30,438 nt of DNA from Clostridiales bacterium. Its GTDB lineage: Bacteria > Bacillota > Clostridia > Oscillospirales > CAG-272. Location: positions 1 through 30,438 of the forward strand of contig DXYE01000022.1 in the NCBI GenBank assembly GCA_019415985.1, given 5' to 3'. The notes beneath the pieces are model-generated. The model did no database searches and was not told the DNA's origin. It worked only from the letters and a program-made list of their open reading frames with translations. Shown piece after piece: positions 23,819-30,438 of this stretch; position 1 is the first letter of the stretch; every line of letters starts with the position of its first letter. Both the position numbers and the translations under genes were made by a program.

Positions 23819-24983
23819 CCTATGTATGGATATCGGATACCGCAGCGTGAACAAACATGGTGAACAATTATGCGGTGACCATGTTGATGTCGTTCCGCAG
23901 GGAGAAAATTCCAGCATTGTTGTCCTTGCAGACGGCATGGGGAGCGGTGTGAAAGCGAGTATTCTTTCTACGCTTACATCAAAAATCATCTCCACTATGA
24001 TGGCCGAGGGATTAGACATCGGTGAATGCGTGGAAACGATTGCTGCCACACTGCCGGTCTGCTCAGTTCGGGGCGTTGCCTATTCCACGTTTACCATTCT
24101 TCACTTCATCGACAATGAAGAGGCCGAAATCATCCAGTATGACAATCCGCGTGTGATTCTTCTGCGTGATGGTAAAAACTATGAGCTTCCTTGTGAGACG
24201 CTTCAAATGGATGGCAAAGCTATACTAAGGTCCCGTATAACGCTAAGGGAAAACGATCTGTTTATCGCCATGAGCGATGGAGCAATACACGCGGGCGTTG
24301 GAATGTCTTTGAATTTCGGCTGGCAGCGCGACGATATCATTTCCTTTGCTGAGACGTTGTACGACGTCGGCTTTACAGCGAAAACGCTCTCGACCGTGAT
24401 CCTCGACGAATGCGTAAAGCTGTATGGAGGAGAACCGGGAGACGATACAACCATTTGTGCCGTAAGAGTCCGAAGACGGGAGCCGGTCAGTCTGATGATC
24501 GGTCCTCCGTCCAACCGTGACGACTGCAGTCGGATGATGTCCCTGTTTTTTTCCAAGGGAGGAAAGCATATCATATGCGGCGGAACGACGTCATCCATCG
24601 CTGCCGAATATTTACACAAGCCGTTGCGCCCGCACCTGGATTTTCCTGATCCGGAAATTCCTCCGATTGCCGAACTCGAAGGTGTGGACCTTGTAACGGA
24701 AGGCGTTATAACGGTCAACCGAGTTTTGACCTATGCAAAGGATTATCTCGAAGACAATACCTCTTATACGCAATGGAGTTATAAGAAGGATGGAGCGTCT
24801 TTGATTGCGCGTCTTTTGTTCGAAGAGGCAACAGATATTAATTTTTTTGTCGGAAAGGCGGTAAACCCGGCTCATCAGAACCCCAATCTGCCCATTAACT
24901 TCAACATCAAAATGCGATTGGTAGAGGAATTGGCGGATTGTTTGAAAAAGATGGGCAAAAAAATCAAGGTCAGTTATTTTTAA
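23811..24983 (+). CDS. SpoIIE/PP2C-type serine/threonine phosphatase coupled to HydS
   Basis: A 390-residue protein whose N-terminal ~220 residues form a SpoIIE-like PP2C phosphatase. Metal-binding aspartates are D41 in LADGMGSG, D155 in AMSDGAIHAG and D211/D212 in PGDDTTI. The remaining ~165 residues (226-390) are a separate domain that I do not recognise, with GGTTSSIAAEYL (257-268), NEXT a helical NRVLTYAKDYLEDN segment and a basic tail. There is no membrane segment and no RsbU-like input domain. The ATG at 23811 overlaps the hydS stop (ATGAATAA); AAGGAG lies 10 nt upstream. A TTG at 23805 is an alternative. The tight coupling argues that HydS controls this phosphatase, probably dephosphorylating a regulatory protein not encoded here. 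Confidence 0.88.
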   Translation: MNNLCMDIGYRSVNKHGEQLCGDHVDVVPQGENSSIVVLADGMGSGVKASILSTLTSKIISTMMAEGLDIGECVETIAATLPVCSVRGVAYSTFTILHFIDNEEAEIIQYDNPRVILLRDGKNYELPCETLQMDGKAILRSRITLRENDLFIAMSDGAIHAGVGMSLNFGWQRDDIISFAETLYDVGFTAKTLSTVILDECVKLYGGEPGDDTTICAVRVRRREPVSLMIGPPSNRDDCSRMMSLFFSKGGKHIICGGTTSSIAAEYLHKPLRPHLDFPDPEIPPIAELEGVDLVTEGVITVNRVLTYAKDYLEDNTSYTQWSYKKDGASLIARLLFEEATDINFFVGKAVNPAHQNPNLPINFNIKMRLVEELADCLKKMGKKIKVSYF

Positions 24984-25457
24984 ATAAAATTTTATGAGTG
25001 CGGGACGCTGGTACGAATCTTGAAAGGAACAAATTCGGAACTGCAAAGAGCAAGCTGTGCGCGAACATATAAAGAAACACTATATTCCAGCTTAGAAATA
25101 TGTACTTTAAAAGGAGTGAGATAGGCGTCTGCTTTTTGAAGCTTTTCGGTAAGAATACGGAGGAGGATAACTTAGAGTCGGATATGAAAAAGTCGGTTCA
25201 TGTCAGACTGATCCGATTTCAAAAGGGGGAATCTCACAGAATAGGCAACGGTAAATCAGTGAGCAGATGGAGTTGTTTCCTTTGATGCAAAAAACAGAAA
25301 TCGAAATAAGCTGGTTTTTTAGGTAAATCCCATATGAAAAATGAGTGACAGTAATGCAGGAATCTATTTTGCTTGTAAGCCAAGGAATTTTATTCGGACA
25401 TGAGTATGGAGTACAGAAGGAAATATATGAGGAAACAGCACTGATAGCGGGAGAGGA
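24984..25457. other. 474-bp gap inside the hydrogen module
   Basis: No terminator follows the phosphatase. Two short frames exist. One of 61 codons (25100-25285; MYFKRSEIGVCFLKLFGK...) has no suitable start context and no recognisable motif, and may be decayed coding sequence. A GGAGGAGG at about 25160 is 17 nt from the next ATG (25183), too far for a normal start. The other is the 35-codon ORF just before the hydrogenase. I saw no Rex-type inverted repeat and no clear promoter. Confidence 0.5.
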
Positions 25458-25461
25458 ATGA
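25354..25461 (+). CDS. Possible 35-aa ORF translationally coupled to the hydrogenase gene
   Basis: It starts at ATG 25354 and encodes MQESILLVSQGILFGHEYG..., ending EETALIAGEE. Its TGA (25459-25461) overlaps the hydrogenase ATG (25458-25460) as ATGA, the classic coupled arrangement. It has a weak upstream ribosome-binding site and no known motif. It could be a leader peptide or a chance frame. Confidence 0.3.
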   Translation: MQESILLVSQGILFGHEYGVQKEIYEETALIAGEE

Positions 25462-26894
25462 TCATTACGGTGAGAAAATTTGATACGAAGGTTCAGGATC
25501 TGAAATATAGAGTGCTGAGGGAGGTGGCACGACAGGCATGGAAGGGGAATCTGCTCGAAAGTCTGACGGATATCCCCAAGACCATCGTGCCGGGGCGGGA
25601 ACCGACCATGCGATGCTGTATCTACAAGGAACGCGCGATTGTGTCAGAACGCATCAAGCTTGCAATGGGCGGAGACAAAAACAATCCGAATGTCATCGAA
25701 GTGATAGACATAGCCTGTGACGAATGCCCGGTCGGGGGATATGAGGTAACAGATGCTTGCCGTGGCTGTATCGCACATCGATGTGAGGAGGTCTGCAGAC
25801 GGGGAGCCATTACTTTCGACCGTCAGCAAAAGGCCCACATTGATAAATCAAAATGTGTGGAATGCGGACAATGCGCAAAGGTTTGTCCTTACAGCGCTAT
25901 CTCAAACCGAAAGCGTCCCTGTGAAAATGCATGCAAAATCAAAGCGGTTTCCATGAATGTAGACACCAAAACAGCTCAAATTGACGAGCAGAAGTGTGTG
26001 GCCTGCGGGGCGTGTGTATACATGTGTCCGTTTGGTGCCATTATGGATAAATCCTATTTGCTGGACGCGATTGACCTTCTGAAGCAAAGTGAAGGCGGTC
26101 GGAAATATAAAATTTATGCCGTGGTTGCACCATCCATATCTAGCCAGTTTACATATGCAAAGCTGGGTCAGGTTATCTCCGGCATCAAGGAGATGGGATT
26201 CCACGCTGTGGTTGAAGCTGCGCTGGGCGCTGATATGGTTGCAGACGCGGAAGCACAAGAGCTCGTCGAAAAGGGCTTTCTTACCAGTTCCTGCTGCCCG
26301 GCCTTTGTCGACTACATCAAAAAACAGTTTCCGGCATTGGAAAAACATATATCGCACAATTTATCTCCAATGGCGACCATTGCAAAATATATCAAGCAGA
26401 CCACACCGGGAGCAAAGGTTGTCTTCATTGGGCCGTGTACGGCGAAAAAAATGGAAGCGCAAAAGGATAGCGTCCGACCATATGTGGATTGCGTTTTAAC
26501 CTTTGAAGAACTGCAGGCATTGTTTGACAGTCGGGACATTGAACTGACAGCACTGGCGGAAGATGTATTGGACAATGCTTCTTACTTTGGAAGAATCTTT
26601 GCGAGAAGCGGAGGTTTAGCGGATGCCGTGCATCAGGCGCTCAAGGAGCATGGAGAAGAAAGCTTTGAATATGCGCCGATTGTCTGTGATGGAATAGAAG
26701 CGTGCCGTGCGGCGCTGCTGAAAGCGTCAAAGGGTGTACTGAACGGAAATTTTATTGAAGGGATGGCATGTACCGGCGGCTGTATAGGCGGCGCCGGATG
26801 CTTGACACATGGAGAGAAGAACAAGGCAGAGGTCGATAAATACGGAAAAGAAGCATATGAGAAAAGTATAGGAGACGCCATTTCTGTTTTATAA
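25458..26894 (+). CDS. [FeFe]-hydrogenase, monomeric, group B-like with N-terminal ferredoxin clusters
   Basis: A 478-residue cytoplasmic hydrogenase that interconverts protons and H2 with ferredoxin-type electrons. The N-terminal part (about 80-200) is cysteine rich: C101/104/109/113, C133/136/139/143, C155/159 and C180/183/186/190, enough for several [4Fe-4S] clusters. The H-domain (about 215-470) has L1 LTSSCCPAF (C279, C280), L2 FIGPCTAKKMEA (C327) and L3 GMACTGGCIGGAG (C438, C442), so all H-cluster ligands and the proton-relay cysteine are intact. The N-terminal layout and L1 form resemble group B enzymes (the non-bifurcating type paired with HydS in Ruminococcus). GGGAGAGG precedes the ATG closely. 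It follows the HydS-phosphatase pair on the same strand, and a strong terminator follows it. The HydE/F/G maturases are not in the window. Confidence 0.92.
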   Translation: MIITVRKFDTKVQDLKYRVLREVARQAWKGNLLESLTDIPKTIVPGREPTMRCCIYKERAIVSERIKLAMGGDKNNPNVIEVIDIACDECPVGGYEVTDACRGCIAHRCEEVCRRGAITFDRQQKAHIDKSKCVECGQCAKVCPYSAISNRKRPCENACKIKAVSMNVDTKTAQIDEQKCVACGACVYMCPFGAIMDKSYLLDAIDLLKQSEGGRKYKIYAVVAPSISSQFTYAKLGQVISGIKEMGFHAVVEAALGADMVADAEAQELVEKGFLTSSCCPAFVDYIKKQFPALEKHISHNLSPMATIAKYIKQTTPGAKVVFIGPCTAKKMEAQKDSVRPYVDCVLTFEELQALFDSRDIELTALAEDVLDNASYFGRIFARSGGLADAVHQALKEHGEESFEYAPIVCDGIEACRAALLKASKGVLNGNFIEGMACTGGCIGGAGCLTHGEKNKAEVDKYGKEAYEKSIGDAISVL

Positions 26895-26955
26895 CAGAGA
26901 ACACGATCTGTGAAGCAAAAAGCCGGTGTTTCGAGGAAACGGCAATAAAATATGC

Positions 26956-26992
26956 TGAGCGCAGGCCATGAATGCCTGCGCTCAAATTTTTT
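26956..26992 (+). terminator. Intrinsic terminator of the hydrogen module
   Basis: TGAGCGCAGGC (26956-26966) pairs perfectly with GCCTGCGCTCA (26974-26984), an 11-bp stem with a 7-nt loop. AA and then T6 follow (26987-26992). It lies 62 bp after the hydrogenase stop. Confidence 0.93.
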
Positions 26993-27053
26993 CGTAATCT
27001 GATTCGATTGAAAAACAATCCCAAAATAGATACACTTCTGAAAGGGAGCTTTT

Positions 27054-27071
27054 CATATTAATATTAATATG
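27054..27071. repeat. Perfect 18-bp AT palindrome
   Basis: CATATTAATATTAATATG is its own reverse complement. It lies in the 3'-3' convergent gap between the hydrogenase and trmB, 105 bp from the trmB stop. It may be a protein-binding site or cruciform-prone sequence. AT-richness makes chance more likely than for a mixed-base palindrome. Confidence 0.5.
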
Positions 27072-27176
27072 TGATAAAAAAGTCGTTTAGGATCACAATA
27101 TTATGTATATGGGTTTCATTTATTTCATTCTATTGGATGTAAAGCAGAGGCCATAAAAACAGGTTAAAACAAATTT

Positions 27177-27818
27177 TTAATCTTTGTAAGCTGTGACGCT
27201 ATGTATAGGGAATCCCTTGGATGAAAAATTCATTTCATATTCTGTCATAATATTGCCGGTATTATATATACTGTTATGAAGGTCATATGTCACTGCATCC
27301 AGACGGAATCCAGCCTTTTGAAATTCTTCCAGCGAAAAAACAAAAAGATCATGGTTGTCTGTTTTCAGAACAACTGAACCTCCGGGTGAGAGCAGTGTCT
27401 TGTAGATATTCAGAAAACCGGGTGCGGTAAGACGGCGTTTGTGATGCTTCTTTTTGGGCCACGGATCAGAAAAATTTAAATATATTCTGTTTACCTCTCC
27501 GTCAGCAAAATAGTCGGGTAGAAGAAAAGCATCTCCGATGATAAACCGTATGTTAGTCAAGGAGATACGGTTGCAGGCTTCCATAGCTGTCACAATGATG
27601 TCGGGGACCCGCTCGACCGCAATAAAGTTTATATCCGGATGGGTCTGAGCCATACCGCAGATAAAACGGCCTTTTCCACAGCCGATCTCTAAATGGAGCG
27701 GTGAAGCTCCGGCAAAAAAACGCTGATTGTATCCCGGTGCAGCGGATGTATCTGTTATCAAAAGATCGGAAAGTGCTGAAATTCTTTCGGATCCGTGTTT
27801 CTTTTTTCTCGTTCTCAT
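27177..27818 (-). CDS. trmB: tRNA (guanine46-N7)-methyltransferase
   Basis: Uses S-adenosylmethionine to form m7G46 in the variable loop of tRNAs. SAM-binding motif I is LEIGCGKG (43-50). The family signature NFSDPWPKKKHHKRRLT at 115-131 binds the guanine and the tRNA. At 213 residues it is the normal length. The basic start MRTRKKKHGS fits tRNA binding. AGGAG lies about 10 nt before the ATG. It is a single minus-strand gene, back to back with the promoter of the DUF1700-DUF4097 pair, which overlaps its 5' leader. No clear terminator was seen downstream. Confidence 0.95.
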   Translation of the reverse strand: MRTRKKKHGSERISALSDLLITDTSAAPGYNQRFFAGASPLHLEIGCGKGRFICGMAQTHPDINFIAVERVPDIIVTAMEACNRISLTNIRFIIGDAFLLPDYFADGEVNRIYLNFSDPWPKKKHHKRRLTAPGFLNIYKTLLSPGGSVVLKTDNHDLFVFSLEEFQKAGFRLDAVTYDLHNSIYNTGNIMTEYEMNFSSKGFPIHSVTAYKD

Positions 27819-27819
27819 C

Positions 27820-27848
27820 TTGCTATTTTCTCCTGTCGATGATATAAT
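27820..27848 (+). promoter_or_regulatory. Sigma-A promoter of the DUF1700-DUF4097 operon, extended -10
   Basis: TTGCTA (27820-27825) and a perfect TATAAT (27843-27848) are 17 nt apart, with TGA immediately before the -10. The predicted start near 27855 gives a leader of about 310 nt before the TTG at 28168. The promoter abuts the trmB start on the other strand. Confidence 0.7.
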
Positions 27849-28167
27849 AAAAACAGTATCAAAGAAAGAGCTTCATTGACATAGTGGGGAGTTGTCTCTG
27901 GAATCCCTGTTTTCTAGAATTTATAAAAAGGAAAATGATACTGGAAAAAATTCTGATAAGACAGCATATGAATCATACATAATAGAAATCATGGATGAAC
28001 TCGCTGCGCTCATTATAACATCACTTTTAAATTTATTGCACAAGGAAATGATGTTTGAATTCGCTGTGCTCATTATAACATAAAAACATAAGAATTGCAA
28101 CGTCAGTGGACAAGAGCGCATGCCGGCATAGCTGCAGCGCTGTATGCATGAAAAGGAGGATACTTGT
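27849..28167 (+). other. Leader region with a 63-codon frame and a direct repeat
   Basis: A frame from TTG 27892 to 28083 encodes MSLESLFSRIYKKEND...; GGGGAG abuts the TTG without the usual spacing, so translation is doubtful. Its second half is built from the direct repeat listed separately (EIMDELAALIIT and EMMFEFAVLIIT). I do not recognise the product; a decayed gene or non-coding leader is as likely as a small protein. The PadR-type regulator that often precedes DUF1700/DUF4097 pairs is absent. Confidence 0.4.
27997..28081 (+). repeat. Two copies of a 25-bp repeat exactly 60 bp apart
   Basis: 27997-28021 and 28057-28081 match at 23 of 25 positions (core TCGCTG-GCTCATTATAACAT), and weaker similarity extends about 12 bp further upstream. 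The 60-bp period is a multiple of three, so the in-frame peptide also repeats. It may belong to a dispersed genomic repeat family. Confidence 0.7.
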
Positions 28168-29133
28168 TTGAATCGAACGATTTTGCTGCAATTTTTAGAA
28201 AAGAAATTCAAAGAAGAGGGCTTTACATCAGAAGAGGCTTCTTTATATGTAACGGAATTCGAGAAAAAATACGAGCAGATGACGGACGAAGAGCTGGAAA
28301 CGGATATTCTGCGTCAGGGCGGTCCTTCAAAGGTGGCGGCTGCTTTGATACAGAAGCGAAATCAAGCAGTTGAGGAAGACGAAGAATATAGAAGCTTTGT
28401 TGAACAGACTATGAGGGAACGGGAAAGTGCAGAGGACTCTGAATTGAACGATACATCGGAAGATCTGCCAGAGGATTTTTCCGACAGTGTGTTTCCGGAG
28501 GAGACAGGCGATGGAGTTACTGAATCTTCGCTGGAGCCCGAGTCTGAATGGGAGGACAATACACCGACGCAGACTCTGGATTCCTCTGAAATAACGGTCC
28601 GACAGGCAAAAACCCGCAGAAAAGCAGAGAACAGACAGGAGAAGCCGCAAGAGACATTCGATAAGACAGAAATTTCAGAAACGCGTCTGGCACAAATGAC
28701 CTACAGAGGACCGGCGACGGAAGAGGGATTTCGAAAATTCTGGACGCTTTTTGCCGTCACTTCTCCGCTGACACTAATTCTTTTACTGCTTGCGGGTGGT
28801 ATAGCTGCGGTCGGTATAGGGGCGTGCGCTGTGCTAACGGTAGGCTCCTTTGTTATCCTAATTGTTTGGGTTGCGGCAGGATCGGCCCTCTCACTGATCG
28901 GCATTATCTATGGTGTATCTCAACTGTTTATAACGCAGCCGGTCGGCCTTTTTGAATTGGGGCTAGGAATCGTTCTGGCCGGTGTGACCATGCTGTTCGG
29001 TATCCTGATTTATAATTTTGCATCACGTGTTATGCCATTTGTTATGAAAAAGGCGTTTAAGGGCGTTCGTTACGGTATACGGTATCTTCGGGATCTGTTT
29101 TTCTACGTGAGAGGAGAGTATTATAAAAAATGA
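28168..29133 (+). CDS. DUF1700/HAAS-domain-like membrane protein
   Basis: A 321-residue protein with three parts. The N-terminal ~65 residues (FLEKKFKEEGFTSEEASLYVTEFEKKYEQM..., ILRQGGPSKVAAAL) resemble the short HAAS helical domain of DUF1700 proteins. A long acidic, low-complexity linker (about 70-170) follows. The C-terminal part has about three to four hydrophobic helices from SPLTLILLLLAGGIAAVG to VTMLFGILIYNFA, ending in a basic tail. I start at TTG 28168, because AAGGAGG (28153-28159) is 8 nt upstream; an ATG at 28144 would put that site inside the gene. It overlaps the next gene by 4 nt (ATGA). DUF1700-DUF4097 pairs are usually envelope-stress or PadR-controlled units of unknown function. 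Confidence 0.75.
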   Translation: MNRTILLQFLEKKFKEEGFTSEEASLYVTEFEKKYEQMTDEELETDILRQGGPSKVAAALIQKRNQAVEEDEEYRSFVEQTMRERESAEDSELNDTSEDLPEDFSDSVFPEETGDGVTESSLEPESEWEDNTPTQTLDSSEITVRQAKTRRKAENRQEKPQETFDKTEISETRLAQMTYRGPATEEGFRKFWTLFAVTSPLTLILLLLAGGIAAVGIGACAVLTVGSFVILIVWVAAGSALSLIGIIYGVSQLFITQPVGLFELGLGIVLAGVTMLFGILIYNFASRVMPFVMKKAFKGVRYGIRYLRDLFFYVRGEYYKK

Positions 29134-30098
29134 AACCCACCTCAATTATATTCTTAATTATTTCTGCGGTCATCATCGTTATTGGATTGGTTGTATGCAA
29201 TATCGGAACCAGAAAAGCCAAGGATATGGATATAGAATTGTTTGAAACCGACGTTCAGACAAGCGGCGATAATCAAATTCGTACCTATGACTTCACAGAT
29301 GATGAAATTACACGGCTGAAAATCACGGCGGGAGAGGCTGATGTCTACCTGTATCCGGCGGAAGGAAGTACCTCTTATGTGGAGCTGGTCAATTTCCAGG
29401 TAGGTGAATATACCCTTTCTGTAGAAAACCACATTTTGATTGTCAATAATAAATCGAGTTTGATGTCCGTTTTGGATATTGCGGAGGGAAATTTTAGCTT
29501 TAATGGTCTCAGACATTATTTGACCTATACTTCAGGTCTGAATTCTGGTGAAAAACGCATCAATGTCTATTTGTCGCGCGATCTTTCACCTAAAATTTTC
29601 AACGTAACCGTTGATGAGGGGAACATTGTCGCAGAAAAACTTTATTTTCCCAGCGATTATCATCTGGAGACCAAAAAAGGAAATATCGAGCTTTCGCATA
29701 TTGCGACGAGTTCATTGCTGGATTTGATTGTATCTGAAAAAGGTGACGTCAGTCTTGGCAGAAGCAGGGTGCAGAATCTGAAGATTACAGTAGCTGAAGG
29801 AAATGTAACGGGTGTCCTGTGTTCAGATGATTATAGAAACACATCATCGGTTACAGTCGGACTGGGAAATGTTGAGTTGGAAACGGATTTCTCTCTGAAT
29901 ATGATCTCGCAGCACTATCAGGTTACGTCTGATGGAAGCGTGGTCGTAGAAGGCGATAAGAGAGGGAAAACCTATGAACAGGCGGGCGTTGAGGAAGGCG
30001 AGCTCAGTGTACAGGTGGAGTCCGGCAATATAGAAGTCAAACCGACAGAGGTCAATTCACCTTCTGACGATACAGGTGAGTCAGATACAGCTCAGTGA
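29130..30098 (+). CDS. DUF4097-family membrane-anchored beta-repeat protein
   Basis: A 322-residue protein with one N-terminal membrane helix (about 4-24) followed by an extracytoplasmic domain. From about residue 60 it is a series of short beta-strand repeats of the DUF4097 kind (LKITAGEADVYL, FNVTVDEGNIVAEKL, LETKKGNIELSHI, LIVSEKGDVSLG, LKITVAEGNVTG, VTVGLGNVELET, VQVESGNIEVKP). Each has a Gly-(Asn/Asp)-hydrophobic turn, giving a predicted right-handed beta-helix. The last ~20 residues are acidic and serine rich. The start codon overlaps the DUF1700-like gene by 4 nt, so the two are translationally coupled and probably form a complex at the membrane. Function unknown. Confidence 0.8.
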   Translation: MKPTSIIFLIISAVIIVIGLVVCNIGTRKAKDMDIELFETDVQTSGDNQIRTYDFTDDEITRLKITAGEADVYLYPAEGSTSYVELVNFQVGEYTLSVENHILIVNNKSSLMSVLDIAEGNFSFNGLRHYLTYTSGLNSGEKRINVYLSRDLSPKIFNVTVDEGNIVAEKLYFPSDYHLETKKGNIELSHIATSSLLDLIVSEKGDVSLGRSRVQNLKITVAEGNVTGVLCSDDYRNTSSVTVGLGNVELETDFSLNMISQHYQVTSDGSVVVEGDKRGKTYEQAGVEEGELSVQVESGNIEVKPTEVNSPSDDTGESDTAQ

Positions 30099-30269
30099 GA
30101 CAAAAATCGAAAGTCGTATTCTTCCGAATTATAGGACAAATGCAAATATCAGATATTCTTTTTATGCTTATTTTAAGCGTGAAATCGATAGATTATTAAA
30201 TTTTTAATTGAAGCTCCGTTTTTTGCATAGACAGCGATACTATTTGTACAGAGAAAAGGGATTGAGCAA
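30099..30269. other. AT-rich intergenic region after the DUF4097 gene
   Basis: I see no clear terminator, promoter or structured element here. AAAAGGG at 30254-30260 may serve the short ORF that follows. Confidence 0.4.
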
Positions 30270-30392
30270 TTGGCAATGTATGCTAAAGACTTAAAAATAG
30301 ATGCAGGTGAGTCAAAGGACGGTTTACTTCATAAATCTGCTTGTATCGATTGGCTGGACGAACGTATTACATGGGTGAAAAACCGGGTTTAA
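30270..30392 (+). CDS. Possible 40-aa ORF at the right edge
   Basis: From TTG 30270 (AAGGG 9 nt upstream) or ATG 30276 the frame encodes (LA)MYAKDLKIDAGESKDGLL..., ending in LDERITWVKNRV, with a stop at 30390-30392. Composition is protein-like and amphipathic, but I do not recognise it. The remaining 46 bp to the window edge show nothing. Confidence 0.3.
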   Translation: MAMYAKDLKIDAGESKDGLLHKSACIDWLDERITWVKNRV

Positions 30393-30438
30393 CCAAAGCT
30401 GGAAATAGACAAAAAGTGAATAAGAGACGGATCAGGGG

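Noticed and set aside
25100..25285. A 61-codon ORF in the hydrogen module gap considered as a real gene
   Set aside because: No usable ribosome-binding site at its start and no family resemblance; kept only as part of the gap description.
1..30438. CRISPR arrays, tRNA/rRNA genes, insertion sequences, phage genes or toxin-antitoxin pairs
   Set aside because: No regularly spaced repeats, no tRNA-like cloverleaf with CCA, and no transposase, integrase or toxin motifs were seen.

Overview
The window is ordinary chromosomal DNA of an anaerobic, fermentative member of the Bacillota, class Clostridia. The signs are a long single-chain PurL, the Clostridia-type ribose-phosphate pyrophosphokinase of about 370 residues, MtaB, Rex next to a bifunctional AdhE, monomeric and PAS-linked [FeFe]-hydrogenases, strong GGAGG ribosome-binding sites, sigma-A promoters and frequent GTG/TTG starts. 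I see no tRNA, rRNA, CRISPR array, transposase or phage gene. I cannot name the genus.

Layout. (a) 1-1367 (+): the 3' part of a MocR-type regulator, ending at a perfect 19-bp hairpin. A promoter, a folded segment and a terminator at 1453-1609 look like a small RNA gene convergent to prs. (b) 5151-1602 (-): SIS-domain sugar-phosphate enzyme, tandem class II aldolase (second half catalytically dead) and prs, probably one operon. (c) 6454-5489 (-): AEC-family permease with its own promoter; the best ribosome-binding site serves a small out-of-frame ORF. (d) 9000-6810 (-): aspartate kinase from a consensus promoter, then a metal-dependent amidohydrolase. (e) 9249-12048 (+): promoter, 340-nt structured leader, membrane-anchored D,D-carboxypeptidase of the VanY family, then tRNA methylthiotransferase MtaB. 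(f) 12150-15878 (+): purL. (g) 16052-17020 (+): a LysR regulator whose terminator overlaps its stop codon. (h) 17046-20480 (+): rex-adhE. (i) 20691-21440 (+): an APH-fold small-molecule kinase. (j) 21780-26894 (+): hydrogen module of thioredoxin-like [2Fe-2S] ferredoxin, putative H2-sensing [FeFe]-hydrogenase with PAS domain (HydS), SpoIIE/PP2C-type phosphatase, a 474-bp gap with a tiny coupled ORF, and a group B-like [FeFe]-hydrogenase. (k) 27818-27177 (-): trmB. (l) 27820-30098 (+): promoter, repeat-bearing leader, DUF1700-like and DUF4097-like envelope proteins. (m) 30270-30392: a possible 40-aa ORF.

How it fits together. The most coherent theme is redox disposal: Rex reads NADH/NAD+, AdhE consumes NADH to make ethanol, and the hydrogenase pair appears to couple an H2-evolving or H2-consuming enzyme to a hydrogen or redox sensor that probably signals through a phosphatase. 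The parts of that sensor module are known families, but its phosphatase target, the function of the phosphatase C-terminal half and the role of the ferredoxin are unknown, so it is the best candidate here for undescribed biology. The second tier is RNA: the 1488-1609 transcript and the long leader at 9284-9621, which carries sequence reminiscent of the c-di-GMP-I (GEMM) aptamer. All assignments rest on motifs read by eye; no database search was run.
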